From positions 1-64,000 of the forward strand of contig CANFGS010000001.1 of the NCBI GenBank assembly GCA_947446595.1: 64,000 nucleotides of DNA. Reading direction: 5' to 3'. Shown here in pieces: positions 30,013 through 38,200 of this stretch. Source of the DNA: Neisseriaceae bacterium (lineage in GTDB: Bacteria > Pseudomonadota > Gammaproteobacteria > Burkholderiales > UBA11063). Position 1 is the stretch's first letter. The number at the start of each line of letters is the position of its first letter. The notes under the pieces are model-generated. The model saw only the letters and a list, made by a program, of their open reading frames with translations. It ran no database searches and was not told the origin of the DNA. Made by a program: the position numbers and the translations under genes.

Positions 30013-30588
30013 ATGAGTTTGATTCGTTTAATTGTTGGTCTTGGTAATCCTGGATCTGACTATTCAAATACCCGGCATAATGCTGGGTTTTGGTTTGTTG
30101 ATGAGTTAGCAAATAAATACAAGACTAACTTGGCTAACGAAAGTAAATTTTTTGGAGTGTTAGGTAAGTTTAACTACAAGAATCGTGATATATATCTTTT
30201 AAAGCCGCAAACCTATATGAATTTGTCGGGAAAATCAGTTCTTGCACTAGCTAATTTTTATAAAATCTTACCTAGCGAGATAATTGTCATTCATGATGAG
30301 CTTGATTTTGCACCTGGAGTAGCTCGGTTTAAGCTAGGTGGTGGCAATGGTGGGCATAACGGGCTTAAAAATATTGATAGCGTAATTGGTAAAGACTATT
30401 TTCGCTTAAGGCTTGGTATCGGGCACCCAGGTGATAGAAATAAAGTGGCTGATTATGTTCTTAAAAAACCACTACTTAATGAAAAAATCTCAATAGATAA
30501 TAGCATTGATAAAGCTCTTAATGTATCAGATTTGCTACTCTCAGGTGATATAAGTACCGCCACCAAACACCTTCATAGTAACAGCTAA
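30013..30588 (+). CDS. pth: Peptidyl-tRNA hydrolase
   Basis: Releases tRNA from dropped-off peptidyl-tRNA. The 191-residue protein has IVGLGNPGSDYSNTRHNAGF (catalytic His in RHNAG), KPQTYMNLSGKSV, IVIHDELDFAPG (catalytic Asp), and the stretch GGNGGHNGLKNID. The length is normal. Its ATG abuts the lepA stop, so expression is coupled. The pairing of pth with a tRNA operon just downstream is functionally apt but may be coincidence. Confidence 0.97.
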   Translation: MSLIRLIVGLGNPGSDYSNTRHNAGFWFVDELANKYKTNLANESKFFGVLGKFNYKNRDIYLLKPQTYMNLSGKSVLALANFYKILPSEIIVIHDELDFAPGVARFKLGGGNGGHNGLKNIDSVIGKDYFRLRLGIGHPGDRNKVADYVLKKPLLNEKISIDNSIDKALNVSDLLLSGDISTATKHLHSNS

Positions 30589-30642
30589 TTAATAATTTAA
30601 AAGTGATGCGGTAACTATTTTTGGGAAAATTATCAATTATAG

Positions 30643-30672
30643 TTGACATGAGAGTGTGTTTTTAGATATAAT
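30643..30672 (+). promoter_or_regulatory. Consensus promoter for the tRNA operon
   Basis: TTGACA (30643-30648), an 18-base spacer and TATAAT (30667-30672): both boxes match the sigma-70 consensus exactly. It sits 50 bases before tRNA-Gly. Confidence 0.8.
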
Positions 30673-30721
30673 TCTCTCCTTGTGTGATTCATAGTAGTCA
30701 AATGCTAGTGAAGCGACAAAT

Positions 30722-30796
30722 GCGGGAATAGCTCAGTGGTAGAGCACAACCTTGCCAAGGTTGGGGTCGCGAGTTCGAGCCTCGTTTCCCGCTCCA
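30722..30796 (+). tRNA. tRNA-Gly (GCC)
   Basis: Cloverleaf with acceptor GCGGGAA, D-arm GCTCAGTGGTAGAGC, anticodon loop CTTGCCAAG giving GCC, T-arm with GTTCGAGCC, and an encoded CCA end. First of a Gly-Cys-Leu cluster like E. coli glyW-cysT-leuZ. Confidence 0.97.
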
Positions 30797-30810
30797 CTTT
30801 TATTATGTTT

Positions 30811-30884
30811 GGCGGGGTGGCAGAGTGGTTATGCAGCGGCCTGCAAAGCCGTGGACGCCGGTTCGATTCCGACCTTCGCCTCCA
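30811..30884 (+). tRNA. tRNA-Cys (GCA)
   Basis: Acceptor GGCGGGG pairs with CTTCGCC through two G-T wobbles. The anticodon loop CCTGCAAAG gives GCA, the T-loop is GTTCGATTCC, and it ends TCCA. It lies 14 bases after tRNA-Gly. Confidence 0.96.
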
Positions 30885-30905
30885 ACATGATGGTGCCTAA
30901 AATTT

Positions 30906-30995
30906 GCCGCGATGGCGAAACAGGTAGACGCAAGGGATTTAAAATCCCTCGGGAACACAATTCCCGTGCCGGTTCGATTCCGGCTCGCGGCACCA
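30906..30995 (+). tRNA. tRNA-Leu (TAA)
   Basis: A class II tRNA of 90 bases with a long variable arm (TCGGGAACACAATTCCCG). The anticodon stem GGGATTTAAAATCCC gives TAA, the T-loop is GTTCGATTCC, and the encoded end is ACCA. Acceptor GCCGCGA pairs with TCGCGGC. Confidence 0.97.
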
Positions 30996-31013
30996 TCTTT
31001 GGGTTTTAGATTT

Positions 31014-31475
31014 ATGATAAATTTCTCTCTTACTAAGCATATTAGACGTGGCTATCAACCCACAAAGACAATTATTGCCAAATGGCTAAAAAAATCACTT
31101 ATTAATTCTTATAAAATCGTATCTATAGAAATATCTATAGTTGATACAGCAACTTCACAAAAACTAAATCAGCAATATCGTAATAAAAACTACCCAACTA
31201 ATATAATCACTTTAGAGTACGCAAACACTCGTGAGAATTTCGCTATGTTAAGTGGCGAATTAATCTTATGTGATGATATAATATCAAAAGAAGCTAAAGA
31301 ACAAAATAAAACTATTTTTGATCATTATGCCCACCTAATAATTCATGGTATGTTACACTTGCAGGGTCTAGATCATATATCAGAGGATGAAGCTAATTAT
31401 ATGGAAAATATGGAGATTAATATTTTAAGTCAATTTGCGATTAAAAACCCTTATGTTATAATGGAAAATATTTAA
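31014..31475 (+). CDS. ybeY: Endoribonuclease YbeY
   Basis: The start at 31014 (MINFSLTKHIRRGY) is used because the longer open frame runs back through tRNA-Leu. Product about 153 residues. The zinc site H-x3-H-x5-H is seen in HGMLHLQGLDH, preceded by NIITLEYANT and ELILCDDII. YbeY acts in 16S rRNA 3' maturation and late 70S quality control. The ATG is only 18 bases after the tRNA-Leu CCA and has no clear Shine-Dalgarno, so the mRNA 5' end may come from tRNA processing. The stop overlaps the next start by one base. phoH, the usual upstream neighbour, is absent. Confidence 0.93.
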   Translation: MINFSLTKHIRRGYQPTKTIIAKWLKKSLINSYKIVSIEISIVDTATSQKLNQQYRNKNYPTNIITLEYANTRENFAMLSGELILCDDIISKEAKEQNKTIFDHYAHLIIHGMLHLQGLDHISEDEANYMENMEINILSQFAIKNPYVIMENI

Positions 31476-32266
31476 TGAAAATATTTGATGCTTTCTTGAC
31501 AAAGCAGATAAATAATAAAAGTGAGCTTATTGAAGTACTCAAAGATTCAGCAAGTAATAATATTATTGAAAAAGATACTATACCGATTATTGAGGCAATT
31601 TTAAATATTGATAGCCTTACAGCTAAAGATATTATGATTCCACGTATGGATATGGATGTTATTGATATTAACGATACAATGGATTCAATTATTAATAAAA
31701 TCGCTAAAACTGGGCATTCGCGTTTTCCAGTTATTGATGAAGAAATCAGTGATATATTAGGGGTGTTACATAGTAAAGACTTGATTCCTTATCTTAAAGA
31801 TAGTGAAGATATCAATCTTCGTGATCTACTTCGAGCTGCATATTTTGTACCTGAAATCAAACATCTAGATGCACTAATGTATGAAATGCGTATCCGCCAA
31901 AGTCATATGGCAATTGTTGTTGATGAATTTACCAATATAGTTGGGCTAATTACTTTAGAAATGATAGTTGAACAAATACTTGGTGAGATAGAAGATGAGC
32001 ATGATTCAGTCGAAGGAGAGCGTGAAATACTACTTCTTGGGCCAAACTCATATCGTATTAAAGGTCATTGCCGACTTAGTCAATTCAATACTGTTTTAAG
32101 GTTAGAGTGGACGGATAATTCTATTGAAACAGTAGGGGGGTTTTTAGTTAAATTTTTAGGACGTATACCTATTATTGGTGAAATTCTCGATTTTGAAAAA
32201 GTTAAAATCGAAATAATAAATTCTGATAGCCGTAAGATTAACCTTATATTAATTACGCTTAAATAA
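31475..32266 (+). CDS. ybeX: CorC/YbeX-like CBS-domain protein
   Basis: A 263-residue protein with a CBS pair (about 55-175: SLTAKDIMIPRMDMDVI, then GHSRFPVIDE, ILGVLHSKDLIPYL, QSHMAIVVDEFTNIVGLIT) and a C-terminal CorC_HlyC domain (about 185-263: YRIKGHCRLSQFN, TVGGFLVKFLGRIPIIGE). The N-terminal membrane domain of CorB-type transporters is absent, as in YbeX. YbeX has been tied to magnesium/cobalt efflux and ribosome homeostasis. The order ybeY-ybeX-lnt is the classic enterobacterial order, with one-base overlaps on both sides. Confidence 0.93.
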   Translation: MKIFDAFLTKQINNKSELIEVLKDSASNNIIEKDTIPIIEAILNIDSLTAKDIMIPRMDMDVIDINDTMDSIINKIAKTGHSRFPVIDEEISDILGVLHSKDLIPYLKDSEDINLRDLLRAAYFVPEIKHLDALMYEMRIRQSHMAIVVDEFTNIVGLITLEMIVEQILGEIEDEHDSVEGEREILLLGPNSYRIKGHCRLSQFNTVLRLEWTDNSIETVGGFLVKFLGRIPIIGEILDFEKVKIEIINSDSRKINLILITLK

Positions 32267-33771
32267 TGATTAGAATAGTTTTATTAATAATCGCAGGTCT
32301 AATTAGCCTTTACGCTTTTGCACCATATAATATCCTATTATGTACAATTATTCCATTTTTAATTATATTCGCTATAGAATATCCTAAAACTAATAAAAAT
32401 CTATTTGCCCTATGTTTATTATATGGTTATTCATATTTTGTGATTCAAATTTATTGGATTTTCTATTTTTTATATTTTGTAATTAACGCAGGTATTTTTG
32501 TAACGGCTCTAGCTGTTATTTTCTTCCCATTATATTTAGCATTATATCCAGCCTTTGCATTGTTTAGTTTTCATAAACTAAAAACTAATTTCATTACTTT
32601 CAATTATTTAGTTTTATTTCCATCACTATGGGTCTTATTTGAATGGATACGTGGTTTTGCTCTTGGTGGTTACTCATGGTCTAATATTGGGCTTGTAGGT
32701 GTTAATTATGGATTTTTACGTGGTTATTATCCGATAGTTGGTGAGTACGGGGTATCTTGGATAATTATTAGCTTAATTGCAGCGCTATACTTGATTGTTG
32801 CCAGATTATTAGGTAAAATAAATATTTCAAAGATGGCGTATCGTCTAACTACAATATATTTGGCTGTTTTAGTAATTATTGGGACTTCATTACAGTCTAT
32901 TCATTATACTAAGCCTTATGGCAAAGTAATTGATGTAGCTCTAATTCAAGGTAATATTGGGGAGGGTACTAAGTGGACTGGTTCAAATAGTTTGGACGTT
33001 TATCTTGAAGCAATAAAAAATACCAAAGCTGATATAGTTATGATACCAGAAACAGGTATTTCGCAGTTTGCATCAACCCTCCCGTACGGTTATTTAGATT
33101 CATTAGAATCATACGCTAAAAGTAATAATGAAGCGTTGATTCTTGGTATGCCAGTTATAATTGACAAACAAAATAATTATGTAAATGCAGCTATAGTTTT
33201 AACTAATAAGGGACATCCTTATTATGCTAAGCGCCATTTAGTTCCATATGGAGAGTATATTCCAGCCAAATGGATTTTAGGGCCATTGTATCATCTTATA
33301 AATCTACCTATGGTTGGCTTTAGCCCTGGCGGAGATAAACAGCCGTTACTAATTGCTGCTAATCAAAAACTAGCATTTAATATCTGCTACGAAAATGGCT
33401 TTGGTAGTGAATTAATTGAGGATGCAAAAAACTCTACTTTGATGGTTAATTTAAGCGATATGGTATGGTATGGCACCACTATTGCGATGGATCAACATCT
33501 GGAGTTATCAAGAGCCCGTGCTTTAGAAAATCAACGCTACTTTATTCAAGAGACCAATACTAGCATTACGGCTATTATAACTCCATATGGTGAGATTCAG
33601 TCACAATTACCAGTATTTAGAAGAGAAACCCTCAAAGATTCGGTTCATGGAATGGTAGGTACCACTCCCTATGAACGATTTGGTAACTGGTCTATTATAA
33701 TGTGGTGCCTATTGATTACGTTCTGCACTATTATTTATCGCACCACTCGTTTTGGTATAAAACATCAGTAA
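32266..33771 (+). CDS. lnt: Apolipoprotein N-acyltransferase
   Basis: Adds the third acyl chain to the N-terminal Cys of lipoproteins in the inner membrane. The 501 residues have about six N-terminal helices, then a carbon-nitrogen hydrolase domain (about 225-470). Its catalytic triad is visible as Glu in MIPETGISQFA, Lys in YAKRHLVPYGEYIPA and Cys in FNICYENGFG. A final helix closes the protein (IIMWCLLITFCTIIY). It fits the several lipoproteins encoded nearby. Confidence 0.95.
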   Translation: MIRIVLLIIAGLISLYAFAPYNILLCTIIPFLIIFAIEYPKTNKNLFALCLLYGYSYFVIQIYWIFYFLYFVINAGIFVTALAVIFFPLYLALYPAFALFSFHKLKTNFITFNYLVLFPSLWVLFEWIRGFALGGYSWSNIGLVGVNYGFLRGYYPIVGEYGVSWIIISLIAALYLIVARLLGKINISKMAYRLTTIYLAVLVIIGTSLQSIHYTKPYGKVIDVALIQGNIGEGTKWTGSNSLDVYLEAIKNTKADIVMIPETGISQFASTLPYGYLDSLESYAKSNNEALILGMPVIIDKQNNYVNAAIVLTNKGHPYYAKRHLVPYGEYIPAKWILGPLYHLINLPMVGFSPGGDKQPLLIAANQKLAFNICYENGFGSELIEDAKNSTLMVNLSDMVWYGTTIAMDQHLELSRARALENQRYFIQETNTSITAIITPYGEIQSQLPVFRRETLKDSVHGMVGTTPYERFGNWSIIMWCLLITFCTIIYRTTRFGIKHQ

Positions 33772-33826
33772 TTAACATACAATCGCCAAATAAATCAAAT
33801 TAATACCACTACCCCATAAAGATACT

Positions 33827-33847
33827 ACCCCATGTTTATGGGGTTTT
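33827..33847 (+). terminator. Intrinsic terminator after lnt
   Basis: ACCCCAT, loop GTTT, ATGGGGT, followed by TTT. It separates the lnt operon from the NRPS operon. A near-copy hairpin lies on the far side of the NRPS genes at 45598-45621. Confidence 0.75.
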
Positions 33848-33860
33848 AGTAACAAATTTA

Positions 33861-33890
33861 TTGTCATATAATCACGACCGTAGATACGAT
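33861..33890 (+). promoter_or_regulatory. Candidate promoter of the NRPS operon
   Basis: TTGTCA (33861-33866), 18 bases, TACGAT (33885-33890), about 45 bases ahead of the ATP-grasp start. A TATAAT at 33867-33872 is an alternative -10 without a good -35. Confidence 0.45.
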
Positions 33891-33935
33891 AGCTTAACAA
33901 CTATTATCTAAAATTATAGAAGGAAAAATAATGTT

Positions 33936-35174
33936 ATGGATATGATAGTTTTATTTTGTGGTTGGAGACTTGATAATTATGATTTTGGTTGGATCAATAA
34001 AGAAAAAATAAAAATATGTGCAGTTATAAATAGCGAATTTTATAATTCAACTAGTAAAACGTCTTTAGAAAAATGTGATGATGTAATTATAGTTGAAAAT
34101 TATACTTCGATCGGACATATATATGAATCAGATTTTGAAGAAGTAACCCAGAAAATAGATAAAGTCTTATTAAAATATAACATAAATAGTATTAAAGTTG
34201 CTTGTTGTTATGAGGGCGACGTATCATTGTCATGTAAAGTTAGAGAATATTTTTCTTCATCTGGAATGGGTTATAACGATTCACTTTTATTTAGAGATAA
34301 AGAAAAAACAAAAGAGTTTCTTAATAGAGAAGGAATTAATGTACCAAAATTTATTAAAATAGACGTGATGAAACTAATTGAAGATTTTAATTATTTCAAT
34401 TCTATAGAGAAACATCTTGCTTTACCCTTTATTATAAAGCCAACCTCGTCGGGTGGTGGTTATGGAGTTTACAAAATAACATCTTATGAGGATATAGTTG
34501 AATTAAAAAACCAACTAACAAATGATATACATCTAAATTATGAAGCTGAAGAGTTTTTAGTAGGGGATCTATATCACTGTGACATCATAATTAAAAACTC
34601 TAATATGGTTTTTTCTGAGTGCTCGATATATAACCATCAATATTTTGGCTTTGAAAAACATACAGTTATTGGAAGTGCACCTTTAGACGATAACAATGCA
34701 GAAAAAACACAAATTATTGATTTCTGTAAAATTATAATTGAAAAAATGGGTGCTTTTGATGGCTCGTATCATTGTGAAGTGTATAAAAACGCTGATAAAA
34801 TCACCTTTCTTGAGCTTGGGGCGCGCCCCGCTGGTGCACTAATCATGCAAATGTATGAATTAATGTATGGAATCAATTTTTTGGACTTCAATTTAGCCGT
34901 CCAGTCTGGTTTGGATTATCCATACAGTATTAGTAGAAAACATTATGCTGGATGGGCGGCATTTTGTAATTATGCACCTATAAAACTTAAAAAGATATAT
35001 CCTTTTACTGATGGTCCGGAAGTAGATGCTAAGTGGCACTATGAAGTAGGTGATTGCGTGAATACCCACAGCCTCATTGGTAGCATTTTATATAAACATA
35101 AGCAATGTGATTTAGTTCAAAAAGTAAATAGTGAAATGAAAAAATTTCATCCATTTGATGGTGAATTGTTGTAA
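33936..35174 (+). CDS. ATP-grasp ligase of the NRPS cluster
   Basis: A 412-residue ATP-grasp enzyme. N-terminal Rossmann-like part (1-115), then the ATP-grasp core: FRDKEKTKEFLNREGINVPK, PFIIKPTSSGGGYGVYKI (glycine-rich loop), a family-typical YEAEEFLVGDLYHCDIII, and the metal/ATP site with CEVYKNADKITFLELGARPAG. ATP-grasp ligases of this carnosine-synthase/L-amino-acid-ligase class join a carboxylate to an amine through an acyl phosphate. In this operon it may make a dipeptide substrate, cap the peptide or add a residue; the sequence does not say which. The upstream AAGGA is better spaced for an ATG at 33931 that opens a four-codon frame ending on ATGA at 33942, so the exact start (33936 or 33942) is uncertain. 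Confidence 0.85.
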   Translation: MDMIVLFCGWRLDNYDFGWINKEKIKICAVINSEFYNSTSKTSLEKCDDVIIVENYTSIGHIYESDFEEVTQKIDKVLLKYNINSIKVACCYEGDVSLSCKVREYFSSSGMGYNDSLLFRDKEKTKEFLNREGINVPKFIKIDVMKLIEDFNYFNSIEKHLALPFIIKPTSSGGGYGVYKITSYEDIVELKNQLTNDIHLNYEAEEFLVGDLYHCDIIIKNSNMVFSECSIYNHQYFGFEKHTVIGSAPLDDNNAEKTQIIDFCKIIIEKMGAFDGSYHCEVYKNADKITFLELGARPAGALIMQMYELMYGINFLDFNLAVQSGLDYPYSISRKHYAGWAAFCNYAPIKLKKIYPFTDGPEVDAKWHYEVGDCVNTHSLIGSILYKHKQCDLVQKVNSEMKKFHPFDGELL

Positions 35175-35254
35175 AGACTTATTTGGATTAGTTGAGATAT
35201 AAATTAGGCTAATTATTTTACTTCAAAGGAATGACTTGTTATACGAGAGTTATT

Positions 35255-38200
35255 ATGAATAATACACAAAATATGCTTATTTATCAACTGTTTGAAAAAC
35301 AAGTGTTGAATACTCCAGATAATATTGCAATAGAGTTTGATGATATATCTCTTACTTATTTAGAGCTAAATAATCTAGCAAACCAACTAGCAAACTATCT
35401 TAAAAAAAATCTTGAAATAAAAAATAATAACTATATTGCTTTGTATCTAGATAGAACTGAACAAATGGTAGTTGCAATTCTTGCTATTTTTAAAGCTGGT
35501 TGTGTTTATGTGCCGTTTGATATTAATTTCCCTGACAGTCGACTTGCGTATATGTTTAATGACATTAATCCTGCACTAGTTATTACCAATGAGCATTATC
35601 AAAATAAATTACAGTTGTTATTAAATACAACTAACAGCAGTGAGATTCAAAATTCACAAGATCCAAATGTGATCAAAATATTAGCAATAGATAGTCAGGT
35701 TTCAAAGTTAGAAATTGCTAATTTCCCAAAACAAAATTTAGAAATTTCTACCGATTTAATGAATTTAGCATATGTTATATATACTTCTGGAACAACTGGT
35801 AGTCCTAAGGGGATATTACATATCCATCGCTCTTTAACTGATAGAATTTTGTGGTTAATTAATTCACATAAAATTTCTAGTGACTTCGTGGTTATAGGAA
35901 AAACTCCATATTGCTTTGACCCATCATTAAGAGAAATTTTTGTGCCGCTTTTAGTCGGTGCTAAGTTAGTACTTATGCCGCAAGACACACATAAAGACAT
36001 GAATAAATTAATCAATTATATTAGTAGATATAATGTCAATATGGCTTTATTTGTTCCTTCACAAATGCAAGTGTTTTTACAGCTTCTTAGGGACGAGTAT
36101 TTAGATTTGATTAACACTATAAATCTTAAAGTAATTTATTCAGTTGGGGAGAAGTTAACGGTATCGCTAGCAAAGAACATTTTAGAAATGTTTCCAAATG
36201 TGAAATTATATAATCAATATGGCTCAAGTGAGAGTTGCATGATTCAACTTGAATATTTAGTTGAGGAGGGTGATCTATTTGCAAAAGAAATTCCAATCGG
36301 ATATGCCTATCAAAATGTTTACGTATTAGACAAGCATTTAAATCAAGTTAAAGTTAATGAAATCGGTGAGTTATATGTAGGCGGTAATGCATTATCTATT
36401 GGATATTTAAATAATCCCAAACTCACTTTAGAAAAATTTATTACGAATCCTTTTTATACAAATAAGCAGCAAAATAATAAATTATATAAAAGTGGGGATT
36501 TGGTAAAGTTATTACCAAACGATAAGCTAGAATATATTGGACGTGATGATTTTCAGATAAAATTACGCGGTAATAGAATAGAGCTTGGAGAAATAGAGAG
36601 TTGTATTAATAAATATAACTCAATACAGCAATCAGTAGTTATAGCTAAGTCATTATTAAGCAACACTGGCGAAGTAATAAATACATATTTAGTTGGATAT
36701 TATGTATCCAAATTAAAATTAGATGAAACAGATGTTTTAAATTATCTAAAACAAATGTTACCTGATTATATGGTTCCAAATATACTTATTCACTTAGATG
36801 GTTTACCATTAAATATTAATGGTAAACTTGATAGAAATGCCTTACCTTTACCAGAGTCGTTATCCTCAAATAATTACCATCCGGCACAAAACCTTCTTGA
36901 GTCAGAAGTCATTGATATTTTTGCTGATTTGTTAGGTGTTTCACATAAAAACATAAGTTTCACTGATGATTTCTTTCGCCTAGGTGGAAATAGCCTTCTA
37001 GTAATTAGATTAGTTGCCAAATTAAATCATAAATTTAAATCTAATTTAAAAACCCAAGATATATACCAATTAAAAGCGATTAATAAAATCTATAACTTGA
37101 TGCAAGAGAGTTTAGGGCAGTTTTGTTACGATGAATATCAAGTTAATGGAGTCGACGAAGATAATTTGTATAAGCCATTTCCATTAACAAATGTACAGCA
37201 GGCATATTATTTGGGAAGATTTGGTAACTTTAATTTGGGTAACGTTGCTACGCATGATTATATTGAGTATAAATTTAACTTTTTAGATGTTAATTTGCTA
37301 CAAAAAACATTTAATCAATTACTCAAACGGCATTTAGCATTACGAAGCATATTTGTTGATAATCAACAACAGTACTTGGCTACAGTCCCAGAGTATGAAA
37401 TCATGATTTATGATGAGTCAGAGCGATTGTCAATCAGAAATATGCTCTCTCACAAAGTATATACTCCAAGTAATTACCCGCTATTTGATATTTGCGTTAG
37501 TATTTCAAGTACATCACAGTATTTTTTGCATATTAGTTATGATGCATTACTTATGGATGCCAATAGTTTTAAAATATTATTTATGGAATGGACAAATTTA
37601 TATAATAACCCTACCATTGTTTTAAATAAATTAAATATTACTTATCGCGACTATATCCTTAAATTTAATCAAGTAAGATCAAGTAATTTATGGCTTCAGG
37701 CAGAAAATTACTGGTTAAATAAACTTGATACATATAACTTTAATATGTCACTTCCTTTAATAAATAAAGACTCTGAGATTAAAAAACCAACGTTTAAGCG
37801 CATAACAAAAACTATAGCGAACGATGTTTGGAATAAAATAGTTACCAAAGCGCATCATTATGGAATTAGTCCAACTATTGTAATTATTGCCGCATATGGT
37901 CAAGTTCTTAGTCATTGGGCTAATCAGAAAAATATATGTATAAATTTAACATTGTTTAATCGACTACCATTACATGAAGATGTGAATGACGTTATAGGTG
38001 ATTTTACAGTTTTAGAACTATTTAACTATCATAGCAATATGACAACCACGATTAATCAATTATTTAATGAAATTCATTCTAATCTTTGGCATGATATTGA
38101 AAATAATTTATTTGATGGAATCGATTTTCAGCGATTGATAAGAAAACATTATCAATTATCAGATACTGAAGTCGTAGCCCCAGTGGTACTTACATGCTTA

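Noticed and set aside
30752-31009. 85-codon open frame over the tRNA cluster
   Set aside because: It runs through three well-formed tRNA genes; the reading is a by-product of their sequence.
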